Of a DNA stretch of 64,000 nucleotides, positions 1-12,904 are shown piece by piece. The number at the start of each line of letters is the position of its first letter. The stretch's first letter is position 1. The notes beneath the pieces were generated by a model. That model was given only the letters and a program-made list of their open reading frames with translations, searched no databases and was not told the DNA's origin. A program made the position numbers and the translations under genes. The DNA is from Sipunculus nudus (taxonomy: Eukaryota; Annelida; Sipuncula; Golfingiida; Sipunculidae), in NCBI GenBank assembly GCA_026874595.1, contig CM049306.1, forward strand, positions 20,147,019-20,211,018. The letters are read 5' to 3'.

Positions 1-210
1 TTTCAGGAATATAACTTTATTTAATCAAGATTCAATTGTTTACCCAAAATTAGATCTGAATTTTGCAAATTTTTCAAGTTATTAGCATAAATAAAAAATC
101 AATACCTTACATTTTGTCCAACTTTGGCACTGTTGATTTAATTTTCACAGCATATATACATAAGGATTTAATCTTTTAAAATCTGAAATTTCAAAGAAAT
201 TGATTGGAAA
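1..210 (-). repeat. Interspersed repeat R1, copy 1, cut by the window edge
   Basis: The reverse complement reads closely like 50035-50280, 37590-37800 and 63830-64000, with shared phrases such as GAAAATTAAATCAACAGTG and TCTAATTTTGGGTA. It is non-coding. At the two complete copies R1 runs straight into composite repeat A, so this is probably the left part of the same element on the minus strand. Confidence 0.75.
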
Positions 211-1960
211 GAATAGCTTTTATTCATGTTTTCATACACCATGTCAAGTGTTGTTTACATCTAGCCCACCTAGTAGTACAGCCTTCACTTGCATTATGTA
301 ACCCACCCAAGGCAGCTTGCCTTGGGTCACCCTGGCCTCTACTAGCAGGCTTCCCCTCTGCCCTGCACTGCCCCCCCCCCTGATGGTGCATAAACTAGAT
401 GAATGTTATTATTTTCTGTATTTGAATCATTCTTATTCTAGGCTATGCTACATTTCAGATTTTGTATTGTACCAGCAGGGTTACAATGATTAAAGTGTAC
501 ATTTAATTGTGTCCACAAAGTGGTGTATTGCTATGAAAGTGTGGATGTTCATCAGATAAGTAATCCCTTACTTCAGAAGAGTAAAAACTTCACCAGGTGT
601 GAAATTGACTATTAATTCCAGTAATAAATTAAAACTGGGATAGTAATTAGCACAATGATATTGTTTGTCCCTCATTCAAAGAACAGTGTGTATACTTTAT
701 TTGAAAAGATGTTTTATTTTATCAAATTTACTTTTATTTTATTTTGATGAATAAAATTAAGCATATACTGAAAACTCCAATGTGCAAAACTTTTTAATAG
801 TGATTCAAGGAATATTCTTGTAGATGCCATGTTGTGGCATTATTTTCTTTTAAATTCAGTTTAAACATTTATGATTTAAAAATAATGAAATATATGTGTA
901 TGCATAATATGACCCAATAGACCTACACTCTGGATATATGATGATTGCAACTTTTGCAGCAATTCTAATATTTTAACTTATATTTTCAGGGTTTTTTATT
1001 AAAAATTTATAAAACCTGTAAATAAAAAAATGATTCAGATAAATACTTCTTAATGGAAAAAGTGGATATGCTTAAAAAATAGGATTATATATAAACTTAA
1101 ATGCATTTTTCCCTTGAAAGTGAAATAAAGGTATTAGTCCATTCCGTCCACTTGCCTGTCCATCTGTAAATTTTCATATGCATCACAGAATCTCAAAATT
1201 TTACTGTTTTTCTTCATGACAGTCTTGTCAGAGTATTAGTTTGCAATCATATATTTAGAACTTTACTATAACCAAGTAGGAGGGCCCCTTTCCTCTAAGC
1301 TTTTCATATTCTTATATAAATGAAAAACATTACAATAGAATATTTCTACATCCACCTTCCTGCTGCCCTCACTTTTCCCTTCTCCGAACCCCATCCCAAA
1401 GTCAGCCTCAGTAAGCAAGAACAAGACGAATATCAGATATATTCATACTTTAATATTTTGTATAACTATTCGTCCATAGGTACCTATGTACATGCCAGAA
1501 ATTATGTCAATATTGTGTAATATGTAGACATAGTGGGCATCACAATAATGTACCTTGTCAAGACTAAAGAGATATTGTGTCATACAGTCACATATTCATA
1601 AATCACTTCATCAGCATAGTTAATCATAACATCATATCTGTCAAATTGAATGCTTGCAGACTACCATACGCTTTAGATCCTTCAACAAATAACCTTATCA
1701 TCATTCTACTACTGCTTATTACTGCTGTCATTGCATTCATATTTGCTCAAATATATCACAATTTTCAACCCCTCCTAAATAAATAAAAAATAAACCACTT
1801 TATTTGACTCTATTAATCCATCAGTCAGGTAATTTCTTTATCATTTACTCACATATTACATAACATTTCTTTATAATAGCCCACATGTATATGATATTCA
1901 TAAGCTTTATCGACTCGATATAGTATCACAGTGGAGAAACATTTATAGTCCAATCACGAT
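211..1960. other. AT-rich stretch with no supported gene
   Basis: I see no gene here. Open frames at 1320 and 1577 are short and AT-biased, with no domain or splice context. A small palindrome, CCAAGGCAGCTTGCCTTGG, lies near 308-326, and a poly-C run lies near 370-380. The rest is plain AT-rich DNA. Confidence 0.5.
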
Positions 1961-1996
1961 CAGCTGAGCGCCGTGACCCATGGGTCCCTTGTTTTA
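1961..1996 (-). repeat. Module B (GACCCATGGGTC) copy 1
   Basis: A conserved module of about 35 bp, reading CAGCTGAGCG then GTGACCCATGGGTCCCTTG here. It recurs at 4808-4841 in the same orientation and, reverse complemented, at 48814-48848 and 62589-62623. Its core GACCCATGGGTC is a perfect 12-bp palindrome. It appears to mark the edges of repeat blocks. Confidence 0.65.
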
Positions 1997-2034
1997 TTTT
2001 TTGCCCCCCCCCCCCCCTCAGCGGATGCAGGGGA

Positions 2035-3435
2035 CATTGATTTGGGTTTGTCTGTTCGTCTTTCTGTCTGTCTCTGTCCGTCCGTCAGGTTTCCTTTCTG
2101 TGCGATAACTTTTCTAAATATCCGATTTCATCTAAATTTGAGTCAGTGATTGCTCTCATGCATACCTTGGTTGGGATTGGTTTTGAAGTGTCTGGCTTCT
2201 GTCTGTCTGTCACTTTGTCTGTCTGTCAGGTTTTCATTTCCGTGTGTTAACTTTCTTAATTATTATCCGATTTCATTCAAATTTCGGTCAGTAATTTCTC
2301 TCATGCTTACCTTGCTTGGGATTGGTTTTGGAGTGTCTGGCTTCTGTCTGTCTGTCACTTTGTCTGTCTGTCTGTCAGGTTTTCGTTTCCATGCCATAAC
2401 TTTCCTAGATATTATCCGATTTCATTCAAATTTTGGTCAGTAATTTCTCTCATGCTTAACCTTGCTTGGGATTGGTTTTGGAGTATCTGGCTTCTGTCTG
2501 TCTGTCTGTCACTTTGTCTGTCTGTCAGGTTTTCTTTTCCATGCGATAACTTTCCTAAATATTATCTGATTTCATTCAAATTTTTGTCAGTGATTGCTCT
2601 CATCCTTACCTTTGTTTGGATTGGTTTTCGAGTGTCTGGCTTCTGTCTGTCTGTCACTTTTTCAGTCTGTCAGGTTTTATGTTCCGTGCAATTACTTTCC
2701 TAAATATTATCTGATTTCAATCAAATTTGGATCGGTGATTGCTCTCTTGCTTACTTTGGTAGGGATTAGTTTTGGAGTGTCTGGCTTCTCTCTGCCTGTC
2801 TGTCACTCTGTATGTCTGTCAGGTTTTCGTGTCTGTGCCATTACTTTCCTAATATTATCTGATTTCATTCAAATTTTGGTCAGTGATTGCTCTCCTGCTT
2901 ACTTTGGTTGGGATTGGTTTTGGAGTGTCTGGCATCTGTATGTCTGTCTGTCTGTCACTCTGTTTGTCAGTCCATCAGATTTTCATTTCTGTGTGATAAC
3001 TTTCCTCAATATTATTCAATTTCATTCAAATTTTGGTCAGACATTGCTCTCATGCATACCTTGGTTGGGATTAGTTTTGGAGTGTCTGGCTTTTGAATTT
3101 CTGTCTGTCACTTTGTCCGTCTGTCTGGTTTTCGTTTCCCTGCTACAACTTTCCTAAATATTATCCGATGTCATTAAAATTTTGGTCAGTGATTGCGCTC
3201 ATGCTTACCTTGGTTTGGATTTTTGTTTTGAAGTGTCTGGCTTATGTCCTTCTGTCTGTCTTTCAGTCTGTCAGGTTTTCGTTTCTGTGGGATAACTTTA
3301 CTAAATATTATCCGATTTCATTCAAATTTTGGTCAGTGATTGCTCTCATGCATACCCTGGTTGGATTTGTTTTGGAGTTTCTGGCTTCTGTCTGTCTGTC
3401 TGTCTGTCTGTCACTCTGTCTGTCCGTGCTTTATC
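2035..3435. repeat. Tandem satellite, about 148-bp unit, nine to ten copies
   Basis: The phrase TTGGGATTGGTTTTG starts near 2171, 2316, 2466, 2616, 2758, 2908, 3065, 3214 and 3361, giving spacings of roughly 142-157 bp. Each unit has a CTGT-rich microsatellite tract followed by a stretch ending in TTCATTCAAATTTTGGTCAG. Several frames stay open and would read as Ser/Val/Cys/Leu peptides, but this follows from the CTGT tract and is not coding. A poly-C run (about 2005-2018) precedes the array. Confidence 0.85.
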
Positions 3436-3489
3436 AAGCATGAAAAACAACAAGATCCCAAAGCAGGGGACATTAATTCCACGAATTTG

Positions 3490-4500
3490 CTTGTTATTGA
3501 TTTTTACGATTTTTTTTCTCTATTTTTGAGAACTCTTAGAGATGTGGCCATCTGTTAACAGGGCACAAATCCTAAGGACTGGACCTACAATCTTTTCTCT
3601 TGAAATGCAGGAAGGCCCATGAAAAGTCTTCTTGAAAACCTGAAATTAGGTCTCCGTTACCCATATTCTTTGAGATATGGGGCTCTGAAGTACCCCCAAG
3701 AATAATAAAAAATTTGATACAAAAAGCTCTAGTTTCTCAAAAAATAGTTTTCTATGATTCTTTGCATGCATATTCATCATGGAGTGTTTCATCAATTCCT
3801 GCTGACTGGTGGCGCCACCTGTATTTTTTTCGATTTTTTTAATGATTTTATTCTCTACTTTTGAGACCTTAAAAGATGTGGTCATCTGTTAACAAGGCAC
3901 AATTTGTAACCACTGGACCTAGAATCTTCTACCTTGACATCCATGGAGGTCAATAAAAATATCTCCGTGGAAACCTGAAATTAGGTGTCTGTTACCCTTA
4001 TCCTCTGAGCTATTGGGCTCAGTAGACCCCAAAGAATAACTTAAAATTTGATACAAAATCTCTAGTATCTCAACAAATTGTGCATTGATTGCCATGATTC
4101 TTTGTCTGCATTTTCATCATGGAGTGTTTCATCAGTTCGTGCAGACTGGTGGCGTCACCTGGATTTTCTCTCTATTTTAGAGACCTTAAAAGATGCGGCC
4201 GTCTGTTATCAGGGCAGGGAGGTCAATGAAAATTTCCTTGGAAACCTGAAATTAGGTCTCTGTTACCAATATTGTCTGAGCTATGGGGCTTATGAGCACC
4301 CCTAGCATAATTGGAAATTTGATACCAAAGCAGGGCACAAATTATAACCCTTTGACCTAGAATCTTCTAACTTAAAATCCAGGGAGGTCCATGAAAAGTC
4401 TCTTTGGAAACATGAATTAGGTCTCTCTTACCCATATCTTTGAGCAATGGGGCTTTTAAGCACACCCCAGAATATTTGAAAATTTGATACCAGAGTAGAG
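3490..4500. repeat. Tandem repeat, about 330-bp unit, diverged
   Basis: Phrases recur at about 3520, 3855 and 4170 (GAGACCTTAAAAGATG then CATCTGTTAACA), and further partial copies begin near 4320 and 4480 (GATACCAAAGCAGGGCACAA). Two units carry CTGGTGGCGCCACCTG or a one-base variant. No gene is present. The block directly follows the CTGT satellite and ends close to the second module B, so the two arrays may belong to one larger element. Confidence 0.65.
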
Positions 4501-4807
4501 CACAAATGATAACCATTGGACCAAGAATCTTCTCACTTGGCATCCTGAGAATTCCTCAATAGTTCTCCCCTCAAAACCTTAATTGGGTCACTGTGACCTA
4601 TATTCTCAGAGTTTTGGGGTATGTTTGAGCATCCCATGCAAAATACACACAAATTGCCAGGTTCCTCAGGAAAGGCTGGTTGGATTGTCATCAAACTTGG
4701 TGTGCTAAAGGGTCTTGATGAACTAAAGCTAATATGCATGAATGATGATGCCACCTATATTATCTCAATTAGTTTACTGTGCGAGGACATACTGTGAACA
4801 TGTCAGT

Positions 4808-4841
4808 CGGCTGAGCGTCATTACCCATGGGTCACTTGTTA
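4808..4841 (-). repeat. Module B copy 2
   Basis: CGGCTGAGCG followed by TTACCCATGGGTCACTTGTT, in the same orientation as 1961-1996. The two copies bracket the 2.0-4.8 kb tandem arrays as direct repeats. Confidence 0.6.
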
Positions 4842-4849
4842 TCAAGGCA

Positions 4850-6400
4850 ATCTAAGATTGAGATCTGCTTTAAATGCCACTTGGACCAAGAAATTATCCT
4901 ATTAAAACTGCCACCATGCCAAGGGGTTTCTGCAAATTGCAGCACAGCTATGAACCATGGTATTTAAAGTTTATTTTAAAAGAACCTGAAACTGCAGTTA
5001 TTTTATCTCGACTAAAATTTCTACCAGCCCATTAATGACTGTCGGAGCTAAGAAAACCCAATGAACTTTGTAAATGGATTCATATCAAATAAGTACTGCA
5101 TGTTCCCACGGTCTAGTAAATATTAAAATTTGCATTTTGGGAGTTTTAAAGGAAATGGTATTGATATTTTGTTAAGTCTGAGATGGATTAAATTAGTATG
5201 CCCATAAACTATACAGGAATATGTGTGATGTTGGCAAGCCAATTTTGTTATTGTTGCGGTTGTCAACGGATGGTGTTGACGTGCAGCACCATCTACCCGA
5301 AAATTGATACAACTACTTGTAAGGCTCCAAATTTCTTTTTTTTAATTATCATAAAAAATAAACGAAAAAAATTTATGAATTTTCAATACGTCTCCTTTTA
5401 TATATATTCCTTGGAAAATGTACAGAAAGGGCCAGATGTAATGTTTTACTGTAACCATGATGACAACGTTTACATCCTACTAATCGCACCCTTGATACTA
5501 CATTATACTGTATGTCACAAGTCACTCAGAGAAGGTCGGTAAACGAAGAGTAATCTTAGCTGTTGCATTTTATTTTTAGCCACCCCTACCCCATTATTAT
5601 GCCCGAGTCCTTGTATATAACGATAATAATTTAAGGCCTTGAATGAAGGTCATTGAAAAGACTAAACTTTTCAAAGTTCCTTTTAATACCATGATACATG
5701 TATGTTTCCAGTTCCTCTTATTAGCATTTTATAAGATTCTGCGCTTTCCTTTAGTAAAGTTTTACAGTGCTTTTTACCCGCTTTCGTATGATCATGACAT
5801 CATAAAGGTCCTTAAATATGGTAAAAACTGGAGCTTGACCAGCGGCTGAGCAGTTCTAAAATTCGTTCGGGGACGACTGTGCGAAAGCTGCCCTTAACCT
5901 TCTCCAAACCGAAAAAAGAGTGACAAGGGGTTTCGTCAGGATTAAGGCGGCTATCAAACTGTCAAACAAGAAGTGTCGGTCCCCAGGTATGTTCTTTATC
6001 GGAACCTCAGTGTGTACATGCTGGTTTGGATTGGTTGGCTTGTTAAAGTTCTCCAGAAATCACACGACAAACCCCGTGGCAGCGTTGCCCTGACGCGACG
6101 TCTAGCGGTAGCTTTTGGATCTGTTGGCTTGGTTTCTTGAAGAAACGAATCACGAAGTATTATGACCTGACTTGTTTAAGTTTTTCCTTTGCATTGAACA
6201 ATCAGCTGCATTGGAACCCCTTGATATATACATTTTCTGAAAGTTAAGAAAATTCTCTTAATTTGATGTAAACAAACTTTGTTTTGATTGAACATGTTTG
6301 AATTTATAACTTAAGTGTGTTAAATATAATTTAAAAAAAAACTAAAAAAAAAAAACAAAAAAAAAAAAAACCAGCATATTTCAACAAATTTAATGCAGAT
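4850..6400. other. No supported gene; A-rich tract
   Basis: An open frame at 5198-5542 lacks a recognisable domain and reads through an A/T-rich low-complexity stretch, so I do not call it. A moderately GC-richer patch at about 5840-6130 has no clear product. An A-rich run lies at 6331-6371, just before the composite repeat. Confidence 0.4.
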
Positions 6401-6404
6401 ACAG

Positions 6405-6900
6405 AATTTTATAAACCCAGGCGTTTTTAGGTCAGCTGACTATACGTCAACTGAAATAAAGCGATGGTCCTTTGTCAGTCGGCTGTGCGTCCGTCTGTCG
6501 TGGCGTCCGTCCGTCCGTCTGTTAAACTGGCCCGTTCTGAAACCGAAATTCAGCATACAGTTAGATGTCCCCAAAATCTCCTTCCATACCGAAAATTTGA
6601 TCACTACGACTACATTCCTTCGAGATATTAAAGAAAAACCTAAATTTTCCATTTAAAACCCATTTTTACACCAGGACTGCCTTATTTAAAAAGCCCCGCT
6701 GGTCTGTTTTTAATCATATTCAATATAAATATTCCACTTTTTATTTCCTATGTACATAAGAGAAATTAGGTCAGCATTATGTAATTTCTTGAAGTTATGG
6801 GTCCGAACATAATGCACTTTGTAAACAAAAGTCAGAATAGAGATTTACTCACTTAACATGAGATTTGTTGAAGCAAGAGACTTTTTTTCCCAGGGAATGG
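6405..6900 (-). repeat. Composite repeat A, minus-strand copy
   Basis: The reverse complement aligns by eye with 50270-50763. Shared stretches include GCTTCAACAA, CATGTTAAGTGAG, CCCATAACTTCAAG and the tail GGACAAAGGACCATCGCT. The tail (here 6425-6475) carries the imperfect inverted repeat of the family. It is non-coding. The GGCGCC family E begins immediately beyond it at about 6897. Confidence 0.7.
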
Positions 6901-7680
6901 CGCCACCTGCATAGACCTTTTTTGTATGGGGGTCATCGGTCATCAGTACATTAACCCCTAATTTCTAAGGGAACTGCAGGGGCTAGCATCCCCAACTTTT
7001 ACGCAAAAATCAGTCACATATCAGATGTTGTTTGATGGTTTTTTTTGGCGCCACCTGCATCAACGTACATTTTACAGGGGAAAGGTTGAAAATCTTCTTC
7101 TCCGAAATCATTCAGCCAAACTGTTCAATATTTCACAGAAATGATCCCAGAGATGAGCTCTCTCAAGTTTGTTCCAATTGTGTGGGTTAGATGAATTTTG
7201 CCGAGTAACAGGAATTTTAAATTAGTCATTTAGCATATAAACGGAACAGTCTCAGAAACTACAGGAGCTAGCATCACCAAGTTTTGTGCAAATGTTGGTC
7301 ACATGACTCATATTTGAAAATAAGTTTTTTTATAATGGCGCCACCTACATCGACCTTTTTACCGAAAAAAGATCTCGTTATTTAAGCCTCTTACACCTAA
7401 AAAAATGGTTTATGATGTAACTGTCAAGCTGAATGGTTTAATTTTCACAAGAAGTATCCTTGGGTAGGGTTCTTTCAATTGTATAAGAATAGATAGGGAT
7501 CATTGATTTTTGGTAGAGTCATAGAAAGCTGAAGTTGGTCTTATGGCCATTAGTAAGACTATATCAAACTGAGGGCTGCAACAGTCTTCTTCTGCAAAAT
7601 TGTTGTTTCAACTTCTGTAACATAGTACAAAAATTATTCTTAGTTAGCCTTTGTTCAAGTTTAAATAAATGATCCTGACA
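6897..7680 (-). repeat. GGCGCC repeat family E, minus-strand copy
   Basis: Three GGCGCCACCTGCAT-type motifs occur at about 6899, 7050 and 7338. The reverse complement contains phrases typical of the array at 58.97-61.67 kb: ATCATTTCTGTGAAATATT, TTCGGAGAAGAAG and AACAAACTTGAGAGAG. It is non-coding. Confidence 0.65.
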
Positions 7681-9195
7681 GATTATTGGACCTTACCAAT
7701 GAAAGGACTGTGAGATACAAAGGTTAACAAATCTATTTTAATAGATTTATTGTATTAACAAACTGAGCTCTTTGGGTATATGAGCAGAGCTGTACAGACA
7801 ACATAATTAGTTGGTTCCATATCCACCATATGTGTAAGATAAATCCATTAATAAAAATTATCTTTATTCTGATCTTGCTTTCAATAGGCTTCTGTATTTT
7901 TTCTGAACAATTTAATGAAAAAAAAATCTTGAAGAAAGCATTGAAAAAAGCATTGTAGCCAAAGTCTTTCAGTATTTATAAACAGATTTGGCAACATCTA
8001 TAAACAGCTTTGCAGACTGCCAACTACTTAAGATTTGACAACAGATCAAGTTTTAGCCTGGGTCTATTTATTGTATCCCCAGACAATGTCGGGATGTAAG
8101 ATTTTTCCCACAGATAATAGAAAACAACACAGAAATTCAGTTTTAAATTACCAAAATTGCCGAAAGGTCTTTCCATAACATTATACTGCCAGTTTGATAG
8201 TTACACGTGATAAACAGGGCGCTACAAGGGTCGCGACAGGCTACTGAACTTCGCCTTATGTCGATTATCCTTCAGCCCCTTAACACATCTACATAGTGCA
8301 GCGGTTAACGGCAAAATACAGAAGAATTGTTCAGATTGTGATAAAAGTACCACATTTTGTGGAGATGAAGTTTGGATAATACATTAACATTTTTTATTAG
8401 TTCCACCAAATCTTCTCAGTGTAACGGGGGCGGATCTTATGTTAAATTTTTTTGGTACTCAAATTTATATGAAAAATACACGGAAGATCATCATAGTTAC
8501 ATTACATCTTATACATTCCTTATAGATAGGGTAAAATTTTGGAATATTTGGTTCTATTTAATTAACATCATCATGAGAAATGTAAAATTACCTTTGTAAT
8601 CTCATTAATGTAAACATTTAAAATTAAAAGATGACTATTTGCCATTCAACGACATGTAGTTATCTGAAGTTAATTTATTGTTAAATATGACATAAATCCA
8701 TAAATCTTCTGTTTTAAAGTAAGGTTTAATCACTATTCTCAATTCACATCTCGTCGATGTCTCCTTTGATGAATACAGGAGACGGTGGGGGAGGGCAATG
8801 AGAAGGGGGGGGGGGGGGTTACTACTTTCGTAGTATGGGTTCATCATACAATGTGTATGTTGCTTCGTGCTTAAAAATCATGTACAGTTTTATTGTTCTT
8901 AGTGCAAAATATCTGTTGTTTGTATTAATGAGCTTATGGACATTTCCATATGAGCACTGAAGTAAACCCCTGAATTTCCAGGGGCGAATCATATTTAATT
9001 ATGAGGGGCGGATCATATTTAATTATCAGGGTACATTCTTTTAAAATGTTATCGTAAATGTACAACTAAACAGCGTTTTAAAGTTTTATTTCTACAAACA
9101 AATCTTGAAAACTAACAAACTCTATCCATTCGCGTATACCTTCCCTTTTCAATTATCAAATCATGACATGAACATCTCAATCTGGCTAGCGCTTG
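7680..9195. other. No supported gene; small duplication and G-run
   Basis: ORFs at 8372 and 8635 are short and lack features. A G-run lies at about 8806-8818. At 8979-9030 a segment of about 25 bp containing GGGGCGGATCATATTTAATT is duplicated in tandem. I see nothing else. Confidence 0.4.
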
Positions 9196-9208
9196 TTTAT
9201 GCTTGGTA

Positions 9209-11306
9209 TTAGTCACACACAGTAAATATTTCTTCATTAACTGATAGCATGGATTTAAAAGTACCATATAAATTTAATTTAGTATTTACTTCTACAGCAC
9301 AAGACCAGGTTTGTTCTACCATATCAATAATTCTTTCCTTAATTTTAGCCAAAAATATTCTAATGTCTCCTACTTCTTGATTCATCCACACATACCCAAA
9401 ACCTGCGCTGCATATTTTGCTTCTTATATGAGTAACCCATGTTTGTTTTCCATTCATATCTAGAGTAAACAGCATGTTATATATACGCTTTGGATATCTA
9501 TTATTACCATAATGTACTAGTTTTGTCCAGTATTTTACATATCTGAATAACTGACCGACATACATTGGATGCCTTCCAAACTCTCTCAATGATGCTGCGT
9601 TCAGAGCTGAAGAGCTAATTTTTAGAGTGTACTTGCAAAATTTATATTGCACCTTTTCAATTATTTTACATCTTTCATAGCCCCACAGTTCTGAACCATA
9701 TAATAATACCGGAGTAACCATACAATCAAATAGATAAAATAGCTGGCTTATAAACAACTATATTTCCTATAAAAGTTTTTTATGAGAGTCACTGCTCTTT
9801 CAGCCTGCATTGCTTGCGCTTTCTTTGTTTTATACCATTACAATGTACTTGTAAATATTACCCCTAAGTATCTATAGTCATTTACCGTTTCAATTTGAGT
9901 ATTTTTGATAGTGCCATTTCTCTCATCTTTTTAATGAACCCACGTGTCTAAAAAAAACATAATTTTTGTCTTTCCTAAATTAACTTTTAAGCCATTATTG
10001 ACAGAAAAAAAGAGTTTCCCTTTTATCCCAGTTTTAACTGAAACATACCACAATAAATCATGTTGTACACTATCAAAAGCAGTTGAAAAATCAATAAAAG
10101 TGTAATAAAACCTTCTTTTCTTTTTTGTTAAATATTTCTGCACACACCCCTTTAAAGAAAATGTATGGTCTACTGTTGAATAACCTTTACTATAGCCAAC
10201 TTGTGCTTCACATAAGAATCCAGCTTGATCAACATAATTTTGAATTCTGTTTGCCAATATTTTTGTAAATAGTTTACCGACGGTATTAAGTAGTGAAATA
10301 ACTCTATATAATTTTTAGCATCTATGGTGGAAGCCTTTTTGTGAATTGGTACAATAAATGCTTCGCTCCAAGGGGCTGGGAAAATCCATTTCCTAATAAA
10401 CTATTATATAATTGTAATATATGAGACGATATGTGACTATATGTATCTTTCAATATATCTATACCGTTATCCCGTCAAGCCCTATGGTCTTTCCTCTTTT
10501 CATTTCATTTATGGCTTTCTGTACTTCACAAGGTGTTATGAGTCCATCAAGCACTGTATCATTTTTTTAAATATTCCAGAGTATGATTCTTAAACTCTTG
10601 ATTAATTTCATGTGTTGATGAATTCAAAAGTTCCTTAAAATGTTTGTACCAACGTACCAGTTCTACTGTTGTAACAATTTTCTTTTTATTTAAAAATCTC
10701 ATGTTTTTCCACATGGAATCAGTGTCTTTTGCACCTATCACCTTATGCACCTCTGAGGCTTGGATGATTGCCTTTATTTTCTTCACATAATTTTTTAAAC
10801 ATCTGTTTTGTTAGTTAATAATTAAGTAAGTCGCCATCTGATATTCTCCTGGTATATCTGGTTTATCTGTTATATTTACACTAATAGCATTAAAATCACC
10901 AAGGAGAATTACATTAAATTCATCAAATTCTGCTAAAGTATCTGCCAATACATTTTTTTAAGCCTGTTGATACCATTTATTTCATCTTCATCCATATAGA
11001 ATGATGAACCTGCTGGTGCAATATAGAAGCAAACTATGGCCAAATCTTTATCTTCATTAATTTAGGTACCATCATACCCTTTAATTTCTGTTGCACGTAA
11101 ACTAACACCCCTCCTCTCCCTGTACTCTTCCTGACTATTCCATAACCATAGTATACGTGGAATGCATCAGAAAATTCATCATCCTTGGTTGCCCATGTCT
11201 CATTGATACATACTATACTGTGATTATTTATCAACTCTTTAACTTCTACTGATTTAATTTCATTCTTAAGTCCATGTGCATTCCATGTTGCTATTTCTGC
11301 ATTAGC
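9209..11306 (-). pseudogene. Decayed non-LTR retrotransposon (LINE) ORF2
   Basis: Read on the minus strand, this is a broken endonuclease and reverse-transcriptase polyprotein. An apurinic-like endonuclease comes first (11306 to about 10820), with ATWNAHGLKNE, INETWA and the catalytic GDFNA at 10886-10900. A linker follows (10786-10559), then a stretch with PCEVQKAINEMKRGKTIGLD, then reverse-transcriptase core motifs VGKLFTKILANRI and FIDFSTAFDS (10257-9931), then a C-terminal segment (9757-9209) with VTPVLLYGSELWGYE. Several frameshifts and stops break the frame. About 100 residues that should hold the YADD box are missing between the FDSVQHDLLW stretch and NNGLKVNLGKTKIM. The element is therefore inactive. 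The family is clear from these motifs; the clade (CR1, L2 or similar) I cannot settle. Confidence 0.93.
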
Positions 11307-11459
11307 ATTTCTGCTAGTGCTGGACTACTTTACATAGGGGGAAAAATTAAGTTTAAGTTGAAAAATATGACAAATAGAAACAGGTTTTTATCCATATGCA
11401 TGAGGGAAAAAATCCTACTGGTTCAAAAAATATTAAATAAGATATGTCTGAAATAATAG

Positions 11460-12115
11460 AATATCACGGACTGTAGTCTGTTGGCCATATTTGATTTTGA
11501 GCAAGTCTGTTTTTCAATGGGTCAGAAGCCCTCATAGGCACCAATGATCCCTGTGAATTTGAGAAAGATCAAGCATATTGTTGCAAAAAAAAATCAACGA
11601 TAGTGCTCTGGTGGCCATATTGGAATTCCGACAGGTCTGCAATTCGATAGAGATGGAGCCCTTATAGGTACCAATCATCTCTGTGTAAATGAGACAGATC
11701 AAGCTTGTTCTTGTCGAGATATCGTGCTTAAAAGAATATCGCCAATTGTGCTCTGGGAGCCATATTGGAATTCTGACAGGTCTGTTTTTGGAAAGGGCTT
11801 GTGTCCGTATAGGCACCAATGATCCCTGAGAAAATGATAAAGATCAAGCATGTTCTTGTTGAGATATCCGGTGCGAAAGAAAATCACCCATTATGATCTG
11901 GTGGCCATATTGGAATTCCGAAAAGTCTGTAATTCAAAAGGTCTGAAGCCCTCGTATGTACCGATCATCCCTGTGAATTTGGGAAAGCTGAAGTATGTTG
12001 TTGTTGTTGAGTTATCACGTGCGAAAGAAAATCAGCGATTGGGCTGTGGTAGCCATATTGGAATTCTGACAGGTCTGTAATTCAAGAGGTCTAGAGCCCT
12101 CATATGAACAGGAAA
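11460..12115. repeat. Tandem repeat, about 146-bp unit, five copies
   Basis: CATATT within the phrase GGCCATATTGGAATTC (diverged in the first and last copies) starts at 11486, 11616, 11761, 11906 and 12054. Each unit also contains GACAGGTCTG, a stretch like CACCAATGATCCCTGTGA and GTTGAGATATC. Short ORFs on both strands here are repeat artefacts. The array sits immediately 5' of the decayed LINE. Confidence 0.85.
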
Positions 12116-12900
12116 AGTAGATAGGCAGAGTTCCGAAACATTTTACTGAATAAATAACATGCTCTTTAGTAAGCTGATTGACAAACATAAATAGTTATAA
12201 TTATATCCATGTAATAATTCATGCTGTCACCATACCCTTTATTAAGTGAATTATTCAATTAATAGTAAGCCTACAGTTTGTTATAATTAACATGAAACAT
12301 GTTTGCGATATATACATGTTAACAAAATCTAAAAGGCGTGCTAAATCGTGTTAGCTCTGCACAATACTTGATAAATAAATACATCCTGTTCCATTAATCT
12401 GGTCGCTTGTTAAACTGAATTAACTTGACTTGAAAGTAAAGTTTTAACATCAGCAGACTTCTGTATTCCATGTACTGCAAAATAAAGGCCTAGATCGAAC
12501 ACCTTTAGATTAGACATTATTTATCAATTATTTAATTTATTCATCGGTACCCCCAAAGTAATTGCAGGATCCACCCCTGAAATACCATGACTATATCGTG
12601 GAACTATTTCTTAAACGAAAGCCAGTGTAAAATACTACAACTGTACCAAATTTGGTACTTTTATCACAATTTGCACAATTTTTCCATTAGCCGCCGCACT
12701 AACATGATTAAACCCAGTGCTGACCAGACTTGGGCCAGTGCGTCTGCATCATTCATATGCTCGCAGAAGAGTGGTCAGGCCTGAACATTCCCGGCTGTAG
12801 GCCAGCCTACTTTACAATAGGGGTGGCCTATTAATGGGCCAGTCCAAATACTGATAGCTGACGGGTAGCAGACCTGATGTCCTACAGGGATATTATGGTT
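12115..12900. other. No supported gene
   Basis: Unassigned AT-rich DNA. A weak ORF at 12587-12784 has no feature that supports coding. Confidence 0.4.
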
Positions 12901-12904
12901 AATG

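Noticed and set aside
2150-3529. Overlapping plus-strand ORFs rich in Ser, Val, Cys and Leu
   Set aside because: They are produced by the CTGT tracts of the 148-bp satellite, in more than one frame, and change frame between units.
9201-9260. Possible intact 3' tail of the LINE
   Set aside because: No poly(A), simple-repeat tail or target duplication could be read beyond the stop at 9209, so the 3' end is left undefined.
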